Part shown: positions 8,522-17,394 of the stretch, piece after piece
How the letters are laid out: each line of letters begins with the position of its first letter
How positions within the stretch are numbered: position 1 is the first letter of the stretch
Assembly: GCF_902459775.1 (NCBI RefSeq)
Contig: NZ_CABPSQ010000007.1
Coordinates: forward strand, 186,001 to 250,000
Direction: 5' to 3'
From: Pandoraea captiosa
GTDB taxonomy: Bacteria; Pseudomonadota; Gammaproteobacteria; Burkholderiales; Burkholderiaceae
Length of the DNA: 64,000 nucleotides
Made by a program: the position numbers and the translations under genes
Notes under the pieces: generated by a model
What the model was told of the DNA's origin: nothing
Database searches by the model: none
What the model saw: only the letters and a program-made list of their open reading frames with translations

Positions 8522-11500
8522 ATGACGAACGCTCTCACGCCTTCCGCCCAAAACCGCGCGCCTGCGCATCAGACCGCTTCGCGCTGGCAGTTCTGGATCG
8601 ACCGTGGCGGCACCTTTACCGATATCGTGGCGCGTCGCCCGGACGGCTCGCTCGTCACGCACAAGCTGCTCTCGGAGAACCCCGAGCAGTATCGCGACGC
8701 CGCGGTCGCCGGCATCCGCCATCTGCTGGGACTGGCCGCCGGGGAGCCGATCACGCCCGATCAAGTCGATATGGTGAAAATGGGCACGACCGTGGCGACC
8801 AATGCGTTGCTCGAACGCAAGGGGGAACCGCTCGCGCTCGTCACCACGCAGGGTTTTCGCGATGCGCTGCGTATCGCGTATCAGAATCGCCCGCGCCTGT
8901 TCGATCTCGACATCGCGTTGCCGGAGGCGTTGTATGCCGAGGTGGTGGAAGTCGACGAGCGCATGGGCGCACATGGCGAAGTGGTGCGCGAGCTGGATGT
9001 CGACGCCGCACGCGCGGCGCTCGAAGCGGTGTACGCCAGGGGGATTCGTGCGCTGGCCATCGTGCTGATGCACGGCTATCGCTACCAACAGCATGAGAAG
9101 GTGCTCGCCGGGATCGCCGCCGAGATCGGCTTTACGCAGATTTCCGTGTCGCACCAGGTCTCGCCGCTCATGAAGCTGGTCTCGCGTGGCGACACGACGG
9201 TGGTGGACGCCTACCTCTCACCCATCCTGCGACGCTATGTGGAGCAGGTCGCCCACGAAATGCCCGGTGTGAATCTGCAATTCATGCAGAGCAGCGGGGG
9301 GCTCACGCGTGCCGATAACTTCCAGGGCAAGGACGCGATCCTGTCGGGCCCCGCGGGCGGCATTGTCGGGATGGTCCGGGCGTCGAGCGCTGCGGGCTTC
9401 GAGCGGGTGATCGGCTTCGATATGGGGGGTACGTCGACGGACGTCTCGCACTACAACGGCGAGTTCGAGCGCGTTTTCGAGACGCAGGTCGCCGGGGTGC
9501 GCATGCGTGCGCCGATGATGAGCATCCATACAGTTGCGGCAGGCGGCGGCTCGGTGCTGTCGTTCGACGGTACGCGCCTGCGGGTCGGCCCGGACTCGGC
9601 AGGTGCCAATCCGGGGCCGGCCGCCTATCGCCGTGGCGGACCCTTGGCCGTGACGGACTGCAACGTCATGCTCGGAAAGATCCAACCGGCGCATTTCCCG
9701 AAGGTGTTTGGCCCGAACGCCGACGAACCGCTCGATCGCGACGTCGTCGTCGCGAAATTCACCGCACTGGCCGCCGAGATCGAGAAGGCGACAGGGCGTC
9801 GGCAGACGCCCGAGGCCCTGGCCGAAGGGTTTCTCGAAATCGCGATCGGCGCGATGGCCAACGCGATCAAGAAAATCTCGGTGCAACGTGGCCATGACGT
9901 GAGCCGCTACGTGCTGACGACGTTCGGTGGCGCGGGCGGCCAGCACGCGTGCGGTGTGGCCGATGCGCTCGGCATGACCCGGGTCTTCGCGCATCCGTTG
10001 GCAGGTGTGCTGTCGGCGTATGGCATGGGGCTGGCCGACCAGACGGCGATGCGCGAGCGAATGATCGAAGCACCGTTGTCGAACGACGGACTCGCGGCGC
10101 TCGAAGACGCGCTGGGCGCGCTCGCCGACGAAGCCGTCAACATGCTGTTGTCGCAGGGCGTGGCGCCCTCGCGTATCGAGACGGTGCGTCGCGTGCATGT
10201 GCGCTATGCGGGGACCGACTCGGCGATTGCCGTGCCGTTCGGCACCGTCGAGCAAATGCGCGCGGCCTTCGAATCCGCCTATCGCCAGCGCTACTCGTTC
10301 CTGATGGACGGCGCGGCGCTGATCGTCGAAGTCGCGTCGGTCGAAGCCATCGGGTTGTCGGACGCGCCGGTCGACATCGCGCCGCTCGCGGCTCGCACAT
10401 CGGGCGTCCCGCAGGCCGTGGATCGGGTCAGGCTCTACGCCGCCGGCGTGTGGCATGACGCCTCGCTGTTCGAGCGCGACACGCTGCTCGCCGGCGACAC
10501 CATCGACGGGCCGGCCATCGTCGCGGAGAAGAGCGGCACGACCGTGATCGAACCGGGCTGGCAGGCGCAAATGACGGCGCAGGGCAACCTGGTGCTCACG
10601 CGGGTGGTGCCACGGCAAACGCAACGAGGCCTCGGCACGCAGGCCGATCCGGTGCGCCTGGAGATCTTCAACAACCTGTTCATGTCGATTGCCGAGCAGA
10701 TGGGACTGCGTCTGCAAAATACGGCGTACTCGGTGAACATCAAGGAGCGGCTCGACTTTTCCTGCGCACTGTTCGACCGGGACGGCAACCTCATCGCCAA
10801 TGCACCGCACATGCCGGTGCACCTGGGGTCGATGGGCGAGAGCATCAAGACGGTGATCGAGCGCAATCGCGGCAAGATGCGCGACGGCGACGTCTTCATG
10901 CTCAACGATCCGTATCACGGTGGCACGCACTTGCCGGACGTCACGGTGATTACGCCCGTCTTCGTCGCAGGCGAGAGCGACGCCGATATGTCGACAGTGA
11001 AAGAGCCCTTGTTCTACGTCGGCTCGCGTGGCCACCACGCGGATATCGGCGGCATCACGCCGGGTTCGATGCCCCCGGATTCGACGCACGTCGAGGAAGA
11101 GGGCGTGCTCATCGACAACTGGCAGCTCGTGGCGGCCGGGGAATTGCGTGATCGCGAGACGCGCGAGCTGCTGGGCGGTGCGCGCTATCCGGCGCGCAAC
11201 ATCGACCAGAACATGGCCGACTTGCGCGCGCAGGTGGCGGCGAACCAGAAGGGCGTGGATGAACTGCGGCGCATGGTTGGCGCGTTCGGTCGCGACGTCG
11301 TGCTCGCCTACATGGGGCACGTGCAGGACAACGCCGAGTCTGCCGTGCGTCGTGTGATCGGGGCGCTGGCCGATGGTCACTACCGCTACCCGCTGGACAA
11401 CGGCGCCGTGATCGAAGTGAACATCAGCGTCGACAAGGCAACGCGCAGCGCGACGATCGATTTCACCGGCACGTCTGCGCAGCTGCCGAACAACTTCAAC

Positions 11501-12196
11501 GCGCCGCGCGCGGTCTGCATGGCGGCGGTGCTGTACGTCTTCCGCACGCTCGTGGACGACGACATTCCGCTCAACGCCGGCTGCCTGAAGCCGTTGACGG
11601 TGATCGTGCCGGAGGGATCGATGCTCAATCCGGTGTTCCCGGCGGCTGTGGTGTCGGGCAATGTGGAGACGTCCTCGGCGATCACCAACGCGCTCTATGG
11701 GGCGCTGGGCTGCGTCGCGTCGAGTCAGGGCACGATGAACAACTTCACGTTCGGCAACGAGACGTACCAGTACTACGAGACGATCTCCGGTGGCAGCGGC
11801 GCGGGTCACGGGTTCAACGGCGCCGATGCCGTGCAGACGCACATGACGAACTCGCGTCTGACCGATCCCGAGGTGCTGGAGTGGCGCTACCCGGTGCGGC
11901 TGGAAAGCCACCGCATTCGCGTGGGGTCGGGCGGCGAGGGCCGCTGGCAGGGCGGAAACGGCGCGGTACGCCGCATTCGCTTCCTGACGCCGATGACGGC
12001 ATCCATCCTTTCGAACAACCGTGTATACGCGCCGTTCGGCGCCGAGGGCGGCGGTGCGGGGGCGCTCGGTGTGAACTACGTTGAACGCGTAGATGGATCG
12101 CGTGAGGCGCTGGCGCACATCGGTCGCACGCAAATGCAACCGGGCGATGTCTTCGTCGTCGAGACACCGGGAGGGGGCGGTTTCGGTCGCGCATAA
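8522..12196 (+). CDS. 5-oxoprolinase / hydantoinase A-B fusion
   Basis: 1224 aa, the full length of fused HyuA-HyuB 5-oxoprolinases. The HyuA half (to about residue 690) opens with [18 protein letters not shown], has the nucleotide-binding [16 protein letters not shown] and [12 protein letters not shown], then [18 protein letters not shown]. The HyuB half (from about 705) begins [20 protein letters not shown] and includes [15 protein letters not shown] and [15 protein letters not shown]. The enzyme hydrolyses 5-oxoproline to glutamate with ATP; some family members act on hydantoins. With a DUF1445 D-glutamate cyclase-type protein and a transporter upstream, 5-oxo-D-proline is a plausible substrate. 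It is complete, with no frameshift. Confidence 0.93.
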   Translation: MTNALTPSAQNRAPAHQTASRWQFWIDRGGTFTDIVARRPDGSLVTHKLLSENPEQYRDAAVAGIRHLLGLAAGEPITPDQVDMVKMGTTVATNALLERKGEPLALVTTQGFRDALRIAYQNRPRLFDLDIALPEALYAEVVEVDERMGAHGEVVRELDVDAARAALEAVYARGIRALAIVLMHGYRYQQHEKVLAGIAAEIGFTQISVSHQVSPLMKLVSRGDTTVVDAYLSPILRRYVEQVAHEMPGVNLQFMQSSGGLTRADNFQGKDAILSGPAGGIVGMVRASSAAGFERVIGFDMGGTSTDVSHYNGEFERVFETQVAGVRMRAPMMSIHTVAAGGGSVLSFDGTRLRVGPDSAGANPGPAAYRRGGPLAVTDCNVMLGKIQPAHFPKVFGPNADEPLDRDVVVAKFTALAAEIEKATGRRQTPEALAEGFLEIAIGAMANAIKKISVQRGHDVSRYVLTTFGGAGGQHACGVADALGMTRVFAHPLAGVLSAYGMGLADQTAMRERMIEAPLSNDGLAALEDALGALADEAVNMLLSQGVAPSRIETVRRVHVRYAGTDSAIAVPFGTVEQMRAAFESAYRQRYSFLMDGAALIVEVASVEAIGLSDAPVDIAPLAARTSGVPQAVDRVRLYAAGVWHDASLFERDTLLAGDTIDGPAIVAEKSGTTVIEPGWQAQMTAQGNLVLTRVVPRQTQRGLGTQADPVRLEIFNNLFMSIAEQMGLRLQNTAYSVNIKERLDFSCALFDRDGNLIANAPHMPVHLGSMGESIKTVIERNRGKMRDGDVFMLNDPYHGGTHLPDVTVITPVFVAGESDADMSTVKEPLFYVGSRGHHADIGGITPGSMPPDSTHVEEEGVLIDNWQLVAAGELRDRETRELLGGARYPARNIDQNMADLRAQVAANQKGVDELRRMVGAFGRDVVLAYMGHVQDNAESAVRRVIGALADGHYRYPLDNGAVIEVNISVDKATRSATIDFTGTSAQLPNNFNAPRAVCMAAVLYVFRTLVDDDIPLNAGCLKPLTVIVPEGSMLNPVFPAAVVSGNVETSSAITNALYGALGCVASSQGTMNNFTFGNETYQYYETISGGSGAGHGFNGADAVQTHMTNSRLTDPEVLEWRYPVRLESHRIRVGSGGEGRWQGGNGAVRRIRFLTPMTASILSNNRVYAPFGAEGGGAGALGVNYVERVDGSREALAHIGRTQMQPGDVFVVETPGGGGFGRA

Positions 12197-12287
12197 GCCA
12201 CGGCGGCTCATCTCACGGGCGATGGGAAATCACTGAAGCGAGGCCGGTTCCCGGAAGGGATAGCGGACTTTGCAAAGGTGGCGGTGC

Positions 12288-12345
12288 AACGCCTCCGTAC
12301 GATGCGACATGTCTTGAATGACTGACCGCAACGTACGGAGGCGTT
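12288..12345 (+). promoter_or_regulatory. 14-bp inverted repeat enclosing the Shine-Dalgarno of the translocon operon
   Basis: AACGCCTCCGTACG (12288-12301) is the exact reverse complement of CGTACGGAGGCGTT (12332-12345), separated by 30 nt. The downstream arm contains GGAGG (12337-12341), the Shine-Dalgarno of the ATG at 12349, and the upstream arm contains the matching CCTCC. In RNA this would be a 14-bp stem hiding the ribosome binding site. It could act as an RNA thermometer or other translational switch, as an attenuator (a short T-run, TTTT, follows at 12344-12347), or at DNA level as an operator. The repeat is directly visible; its role is inference. Confidence 0.75.
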
Positions 12346-12348
12346 TTC

Positions 12349-12756
12349 ATGTCTGACATGTCTGATTCGTCGCAACAACCCCAACAGGCCGCACAGACCG
12401 CATCGGCGTCGGCGGGGCCGGACGACATTCGCGCGCAATACGAGCGCGCCTGTGCCGAAATGCGCGGTATCGGCGAGAAGCTGAACCGGCAAATGCACGA
12501 GTATCGGGCGGTGCTCGAAGAGATCGCACGGCTCGAAGCGAGCGACACACCGCAAGCCGACGACACGTTGCGGCGGCTCGAATCGCTGGTACAGAGCGAA
12601 GCCTTTCGTCGGGATGAGCGGGAAATTCGCCGGATGTCCGCGGCGCTCGCGCACAGCCTCGAGCGCATGATGGCCGACGCGCCGCTCGCCAGCGCCGACG
12701 CCACGACGAGTTCGCCCGTCAAGCGTTCGGTGGGTGTGCGTCGCACGTGCGCCTGA
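12349..12756 (+). CDS. Putative type III secretion chaperone, SseA-like
   Basis: 135 aa, charged, Ala/Gln/Ser-rich N-terminus, then mostly helix: a heptad-like stretch from about residue 27 to 110 (IRAQYERACAEMRGIGEKL, then RRLESLV and REIRRMSAALAHSLERM). SPI-2 SseA is a small coiled-coil chaperone for the filament and translocator proteins and is encoded immediately upstream of sseB. Position, size and helical character match, but residue identity is too low to be sure by eye. Two in-frame starts occur within a short repeat (ATGTCTGACATGTCTGA; 12349 and 12358). I chose the first because GGAGG lies 7 nt upstream. Confidence 0.55.
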   Translation: MSDMSDSSQQPQQAAQTASASAGPDDIRAQYERACAEMRGIGEKLNRQMHEYRAVLEEIARLEASDTPQADDTLRRLESLVQSEAFRRDEREIRRMSAALAHSLERMMADAPLASADATTSSPVKRSVGVRRTCA

Positions 12757-12768
12757 AGGGAGGCGATC

Positions 12769-13326
12769 ATGAGCTTGCGTTTGTCTTCACACGCTGCCAA
12801 CAGGTCCGACGCGTCGGGTGCCATCGGGAGCATACCGAGGCACATGGCGGACCTCGCCGACACGACCGTCTCCCCGTCATCCGACAATCCGATGCTCGCC
12901 ACCATTGCGGCCGCCGGTGCGCAATTGAGCGTGCTGCAGAAGCAAGCGGACGTGTGGCTCGCGAACGCGCAGGCCCGCATGGGTATCGCTCGCGAGGCGA
13001 GCGCCTTCGGCGCGTTGGTGGACACCCTGCTGAAGGACGCATCCGGCGGCGGCGCGTCCGGGACGTTGCCATCGTCGTTGCGGGACTTTGCCGTTCGTCA
13101 CGGACTACTGTCCGCACACGCGGCGCGCGCGCCGCTCGACGCAGCAGGTCTTCAGGCGCTCGGCGCAAGACTCCAGTCGCTTGCGATGAACGACGGCGCA
13201 TCGAGTACGAGCGAGCAGATCCAGCTCAAGCGCTTCGTCACGCGCTACGACAACACGCTCACGCTGTACAACGCGGTCGTCTCCCGCCTGGGTGAAATGA
13301 TGAAGCGGCTCGTCAGCAGTCTTTGA
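12769..13326 (+). CDS. Putative type III secreted protein (unassigned, filament/tip-like)
   Basis: 185 aa, with a strong GGGAGG Shine-Dalgarno 12 bp after the preceding gene. I do not recognise a named family. The N-half is Ala/Ser-rich. Residues ~42-75 and especially the last ~40 (EQIQLKRFVTRYDNTLTLYN then AVVSRLGEMMKRLV) form amphipathic helices like the C-terminal polymerising helix of needle, inner-rod and EspA-type secreted proteins. No signal peptide is visible, as expected for a type III substrate. It lies between the SseA-like gene and the SseB/EspA-like gene, where SPI-2 has no gene. It could be a second filament or tip component or a secreted regulator. Confidence 0.5.
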   Translation: MSLRLSSHAANRSDASGAIGSIPRHMADLADTTVSPSSDNPMLATIAAAGAQLSVLQKQADVWLANAQARMGIAREASAFGALVDTLLKDASGGGASGTLPSSLRDFAVRHGLLSAHAARAPLDAAGLQALGARLQSLAMNDGASSTSEQIQLKRFVTRYDNTLTLYNAVVSRLGEMMKRLVSSL

Positions 13327-13404
13327 CACTCGCGACGCAACCGCCCGGGCGCAGCCGGTGCAACGCCGCACCCTCCGTTCAATGAATGACAGGAACCCAA
13401 CCCC

Positions 13405-14043
13405 ATGACCCCAATTTCCGGTGCCAGCGCCTCGTCGGGCGCTGTTTCGTTCCATAGCCCGCTGCGAGGCGGCCTGATCCGAGACGTTTCCATTGGCGGC
13501 GTCATCGAGAAGCTCGATTTCCACGGAACGCTCGCCGCTTACGCCATGTTGATGATGGAGATGAACAACGGCGAAGCCCAGAACATGATTCAGGAGATGC
13601 AGAGCCGCCAGAAGGAAGGGCAGGAAGCGCGCGATGCCGCCAATCAGATCGAGTCGCTGATCAATGAGATCGGTTCCGACACGTCGAAGAAAGTCGCCGT
13701 CGGCGATGGCATTCGGGGCTTCTTCGACAAACACAACCTCGAGATTGCCGTCGATCAGAACGGCACGAAGAAGACGCTGATGGAGTGGGAGGGGCGGGAC
13801 AAGCGTGTCGGCGAGAGCGGTTACACGTCGCGCACGACGGCCGACTACACGGCCGCCAACCTTCGCTCGCTCAAGGCGGCTGCGGAGGGTTTCGTGGAGA
13901 AGGCGTCCGACAGTCGCACCGTCGACCAGATCAGAATCAACAAGAAGCTTCAGGAATACAACGGTGCTTCGACTCTCGTGAACACGATCTACAGCTCGCA
14001 AGGCTCGCAGCTCAATCAGATCAACGGGTCGATGCGCACATGA
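13405..14043 (+). CDS. Type III secretion filament/tip protein, SseB/EspA family (SctA)
   Basis: 212 aa, close to EspA (~192) and SseB (~196). An early hydrophobic helix (GTLAAYAMLMMEMNN, residues ~48-62) is followed by a long polar coiled-coil region with a Lys/Gln/Glu bias, a middle segment with a phenylalanine-rich turn (GIRGFFDKHN), and a C-terminal helix rich in Asn/Gln/Ser (IRINKKLQEYNGASTLVNTI). This layout is that of EspA-family proteins, which form the extracellular filament linking needle to translocon pore. AGGA at 13391 serves the ATG. The TPR chaperone gene follows with an ATGA overlap, as in SPI-2 sseB-sscA. Confidence 0.7.
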   Translation: MTPISGASASSGAVSFHSPLRGGLIRDVSIGGVIEKLDFHGTLAAYAMLMMEMNNGEAQNMIQEMQSRQKEGQEARDAANQIESLINEIGSDTSKKVAVGDGIRGFFDKHNLEIAVDQNGTKKTLMEWEGRDKRVGESGYTSRTTADYTAANLRSLKAAAEGFVEKASDSRTVDQIRINKKLQEYNGASTLVNTIYSSQGSQLNQINGSMRT

Positions 14044-14564
14044 GCGCGGCGACCGTGCCGAACACCCGCGGCGCGACCGCCGGCGCTGCGGCGCAAGGTG
14101 AGCCGGCCATCCTTTCGCGATTCTTCGAGCGTGGCGGCGCGCTTCGCATGCTGGCCGACCTGTGCGAAACCGATCTCGAGATCGTGCGTGCCTACGCGTC
14201 CGAGCGATTCTCGCAGGGGCACATTGCGGGAGCGCAGCGCGTCTATTTCCTGCTGGCGACGCTCGACCAATGGTCGTTCGAGGACTGGTACGGACTTGGG
14301 CTTTATTATCAGCGGCTCGGCCAGCACCGTGAAGCGTTGCCGTGTTTTGCGAAGGCGGGCGTGATCTGTGCATCGGACCCGCGTCCGCCGTATCTCGCAG
14401 GGATCAGTTACGAGCATATCGGTAACGTGGAATTCGCGGGCCGCTCGTATCGCGCCACGCTGCGCCTGTGCGCACAACTGCCGCAGCATGCGTCGCTGGC
14501 TCGCTCGGCGCGGGCGCGGTGCGACGCACTCCATCGAAACGCCGAACGAAGAAAAACACCATGA
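14040..14564 (+). CDS. Type III secretion translocator chaperone, SscA/SicA/LcrH-like TPR protein
   Basis: 174 aa. After a ~25-residue Ala-rich N-terminus, residues ~45-150 hold about three TPR units: ARERFSQGHIAGAQRVYF-type helix pairs, then DWYGLGLYYQRLGQHREALP and PPYLAGISYEHIGNVEFAGR. The last two fit the class II chaperone consensus closely (GLGxxxQxLGxYxxAL, PxxLAGxxYxxLGN). Class II chaperones bind both hydrophobic translocators in the cytoplasm before export. The start overlaps the upstream stop (ATGA) and the stop overlaps the next start (ATGA), so three genes are translationally coupled. Confidence 0.85.
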   Translation: MSAATVPNTRGATAGAAAQGEPAILSRFFERGGALRMLADLCETDLEIVRAYASERFSQGHIAGAQRVYFLLATLDQWSFEDWYGLGLYYQRLGQHREALPCFAKAGVICASDPRPPYLAGISYEHIGNVEFAGRSYRATLRLCAQLPQHASLARSARARCDALHRNAERRKTP

Positions 14565-16075
14565 CCCTCATTGCATCCCGGGTGGAAGCCCACTCACCGA
14601 CCATGAGCGGCGTCGATGCCGCATCGATGGCGCGCCTGTACGACGACACCACCGAATCCGGCAAGGCCGCGCGTGCGGATTGCCAGCGTCGTCAACGCTC
14701 GGATTGGCTTCGCACCGAAGACTTTGTGCCGGACGCACCGTCCGGCGCCGACTGGCGCGAGGCGGATGGCGCCTTCTCACGTCTGCTCGATCGGCTGTTC
14801 GAGGTCGGCGCGGGCATGGCGGCGAAGGCCCTGCGATCGTCGAACCCGGCAGGTAGCGCGAGTCTCGCTGCGCTGGAAAACGTCGATCCGTCAACGCTCG
14901 CGATGATGGCCTCGATGATCGCCATGGATTCGCTCGGCGACACCGCGAAATCGACGCAACGTGCGCTGGAATTGCTCGCCGAGCGGCAGGACAAGCTGCG
15001 TCAGGAGGACATTCAGAAGTACCGCGAGCAGATGGACGCCAAGGCGGAGGATGCCAACAAGGCCCGCAAGGGCGGCATCTTCGGCGTGATTTTCGATTGG
15101 ATCATCGCGGCGGTGGATGTCGTGGTGGGCGCCGTCAAAGTGGTCACTGGCGTGCTCACCATGAATCCGATGATGATCGCGGGGGGCGTCGCGGACGTCG
15201 GCGCGGGCATCGCGGGAATGGGTGCCGCGTATCACAAGACCATGGCGCTGGCCGATCCAAAGAACGCCGCGTATCACGAGAAAGAGGCCGCCAAATGGGG
15301 CCACGCCCAACTCGCGTTCCAGATGCTGGGCATGGTGGTTGGCTTCGGCTCGTCGGTGAAGGGTTTTCTCGCCAAGCGGGCAACGACCAAAGCTGCGAGC
15401 CGGGTGTTCAAGGCCGGGGCGGCCGAAGCGCTGGAGCAGGCGGTGAAGTCTGGCGACAAGGCCGCCGTGAGCGCGATCAGGACGCGTGTGGTCTCCGAAA
15501 TCGGTTACGTGGTCGGCAACGAAGTCGGCAAACGCGTGGGCCGATCGTTGCTTCAGAGCGGCACGCAAAGCGCCCGCCGTTTGGTCAAGGCGGGCTTTAA
15601 CCGCATGGCCGAGCAATTTACCCAGCAGATGATCGAGAAGATGGCGTCGCGGGCCTTCGACAAGGTCGCGAAAACGGCGGCCAGACAAGTCGCGCGCGGT
15701 AAGGCGGTCACGGCCAAAGGGCTGACGCGGTCGTTCACGTCGCGCATGAATACGCAGGGCTATTTCGCGCTCGCGCGCGGCAGTTGGTCGCTGTCGCACG
15801 CTATTCGTGCCACGTTCGCGGGGGCCAATGGGCTGGGGCAGGGCATTGTGGGGGTGCAGCGGGCGAAGTTGCAGAACGAGGCCCGCGATCTGTCCGTCGA
15901 CATGCTCTGGTTGCAGATGCTGCTGGAAATGAACGGCGACGACAAGAAGCGCACGGCCAAGCGCATGGAGACGCTCGTGGGGCAGCAAAACGACATCGCG
16001 CTCAGCGCGGGCGAGCAGGTGCAGAAGACTGGCGAGATGCGTATCCGGATGGCGGCGTCGGCGGCGCGCGCCTGA
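14561..16075 (+). CDS. Type III secretion translocon pore protein, SseC/EspD/YopB family (SctE)
   Basis: 504 aa; the ATG overlaps the chaperone stop. Residues ~130-170 form a charged coiled coil (LAERQDKLRQEDIQKYREQM). A long hydrophobic segment follows at 171-224 (GGIFGVIFDWIIAAVDVVVG, then NPMMIAGGVADVGAGIAGMG) and a weaker one at ~245-265, the two membrane regions of the major pore-forming translocator. The tail is a long basic, Ala-rich helical region. The family inserts into the host membrane with the minor translocator downstream. Length and layout match SseC (484 aa). No N-terminal Sec signal is present. Confidence 0.85.
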   Translation: MTLIASRVEAHSPTMSGVDAASMARLYDDTTESGKAARADCQRRQRSDWLRTEDFVPDAPSGADWREADGAFSRLLDRLFEVGAGMAAKALRSSNPAGSASLAALENVDPSTLAMMASMIAMDSLGDTAKSTQRALELLAERQDKLRQEDIQKYREQMDAKAEDANKARKGGIFGVIFDWIIAAVDVVVGAVKVVTGVLTMNPMMIAGGVADVGAGIAGMGAAYHKTMALADPKNAAYHEKEAAKWGHAQLAFQMLGMVVGFGSSVKGFLAKRATTKAASRVFKAGAAEALEQAVKSGDKAAVSAIRTRVVSEIGYVVGNEVGKRVGRSLLQSGTQSARRLVKAGFNRMAEQFTQQMIEKMASRAFDKVAKTAARQVARGKAVTAKGLTRSFTSRMNTQGYFALARGSWSLSHAIRATFAGANGLGQGIVGVQRAKLQNEARDLSVDMLWLQMLLEMNGDDKKRTAKRMETLVGQQNDIALSAGEQVQKTGEMRIRMAASAARA

Positions 16076-16139
16076 CGGCATAACACCGTTCGGGTCCAAC
16101 GGCGCGGCGCGAGCCGCGTCACTCACTTTGGGAGCATAT

Positions 16140-16835
16140 ATGACGATGACATTGGGCATGGGCCATACAAGCCGCGCGCTGGCGCAGCGCGCCGCAATCG
16201 GCACGATCGACACAATCGACGCAATCGGCACATCGCGGGAAAACACGCGGGCACAGGCGACGCGAAGTGCGCGCATTACCGAACAAATGGACGGGCTTCA
16301 GTCGGCGCAGACGCTCATCGCGTTGTTCCTCGCGATGCGCGTTGCCGAACGCAATACCGACCAGGCGTACCGGACCCGTCACGACGCCATGGTCTTCGAG
16401 CGCGGCGTGACGGCGCGCACCGAAAAGTACAACGCCAACCGGTCGCACTACAACGCCGGCCTGATGTCGGCAATCGGCGGCATCGTCTCGGGCAGCTTCT
16501 CGCTGGTCGGGGGTGTGGGCTCGGGCGCTGCGGGATTCGGCGGGGAGCTGGGCAAACTGCGCGTGGTCGGCACGGCCGTTGGCGAGACGACCAAGGGCGT
16601 GAGCCAGTTCGTGAAGTCGCCGTTCGACGTGGTCTCCAACGACGATTCGCTCGCGGGTCGCGACAACGATGTACTGGGGGAGTTCGAGATGTCGCTCACG
16701 GAGGAGACGCGTCGCACCAACGAGCGGTTGCGCCAGCGCATCGATGCCACCAGCGCCGACATTCGGGACGTCTCGCGCTCGATGTACGGCATGATCGGCC
16801 AACAGGTCACGAAGATGTACGACGTGATTCGCTGA
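16140..16835 (+). CDS. Type III secretion minor translocator, SseD/EspB/YopD family (SctB)
   Basis: 231 aa from the ATG with GGAG 5 nt upstream. A single hydrophobic region rich in Gly/Ser (residues ~107-137, LMSAIGGIVSGSFSLVGGVG) lies between a helical N-half and an amphipathic C-half ending in a coiled coil (TEETRRTNERLRQRIDATSA). This is the one-helix plan of SseD/EspB, the partner of the larger pore protein. SPI-2 SseD is ~195 aa. The N-terminus contains a small Thr-Ile-Asp repeat (GTIDTIDAIGT). Position directly after the SctE gene supports the call. Confidence 0.8.
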   Translation: MTMTLGMGHTSRALAQRAAIGTIDTIDAIGTSRENTRAQATRSARITEQMDGLQSAQTLIALFLAMRVAERNTDQAYRTRHDAMVFERGVTARTEKYNANRSHYNAGLMSAIGGIVSGSFSLVGGVGSGAAGFGGELGKLRVVGTAVGETTKGVSQFVKSPFDVVSNDDSLAGRDNDVLGEFEMSLTEETRRTNERLRQRIDATSADIRDVSRSMYGMIGQQVTKMYDVIR

Positions 16836-16839
16836 ACCC

Positions 16840-17394
16840 ATGACAGTCTGCGAGCGCGCCGTTGCGGCATTTTTCCGAACTCACCGTTTCACGGCGCGCA
16901 CGGAAGTCTGCGAACGCATGCATGTCGAAATGGGGCAACGTGTCGAGAACGGCGAGTTGTCCTTATGTCATCGCCTGGAAAAGCGGGCGGCAGGATACGT
17001 GCTGACGATCACCGATTTTCGGCTCGATGAGGGCGCGCGTTCGAGCGAGCATGCCGTGCGCCGTTTTTGCCAACTCGTACGCACGCTTCTGCGCACCGTC
17101 CCACATCTCAGTTATGTACGAGGCATGATTCTGCCTGGCGTGAGCGATCCGAAGCTGCGCGAGATGCGCGTTCGCCTTGGGACGATTCTCGAGCGCGAAG
17201 GCGCAGTCTGGCGGGACGAAGACGGCGATCGCTGGCTCGTGTTCTGTCGGGTGCAACATGGCGTACCCACGCGGCACATGGGCGGGCACGGCACGTCTTC
17301 ATCTGCCTCTGCCTCTGCCTCTGCCGCCTCGCCCACCTCCGTCTCCACCTCACCGGGTCACGGCAACATGCCGAGCACCCGCCACCACACATAA
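16840..17394 (+). CDS. SseE-like type III secretion protein with Ser/Ala tail
   Basis: 184 aa, 4 bp after the minor translocator and without its own Shine-Dalgarno, so probably coupled. The first ~140 residues resemble Salmonella SseE (137 aa), which follows sseD in SPI-2. The best match I recall is HLSYVRGMILPGVSDPKLRE followed by EGAVWRDEDGDRWLVF, aligning with SseE's hydrophobic strand and DGDNW motif. SseE is needed for SPI-2 function, probably as a chaperone. The last ~45 residues are extra: a Ser-Ala repeat encoded by four TCTGCC units (17302-17325), then sequence read antisense through the end of the convergent SLC13 gene (37-bp overlap). The original stop may have been lost. Confidence 0.65.
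   Translation: MTVCERAVAAFFRTHRFTARTEVCERMHVEMGQRVENGELSLCHRLEKRAAGYVLTITDFRLDEGARSSEHAVRRFCQLVRTLLRTVPHLSYVRGMILPGVSDPKLREMRVRLGTILEREGAVWRDEDGDRWLVFCRVQHGVPTRHMGGHGTSSSASASASAASPTSVSTSPGHGNMPSTRHHT
17302..17325 (+). repeat. TCTGCC hexanucleotide repeat, four units
   Basis: Four perfect tandem copies inside the SseE-like gene encode Ser-Ala-Ser-Ala-Ser-Ala-Ser-Ala. Unit length keeps the reading frame, so copy number changes would lengthen or shorten the tail without a frameshift. Confidence 0.9.

Noticed and set aside
9218-12211. 997-codon open frame antisense to the 5-oxoprolinase
   Set aside because: Rich in Arg/His/Ala with no domain, and it mirrors a well-supported enzyme gene; typical shadow frame in GC-rich DNA.
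12333-12347. Transcription terminator at the translocon leader
   Set aside because: The stem is strong, but the T-run is only four bases and the next gene's Shine-Dalgarno is inside the stem; kept as a regulatory hairpin with attenuation as an alternative.
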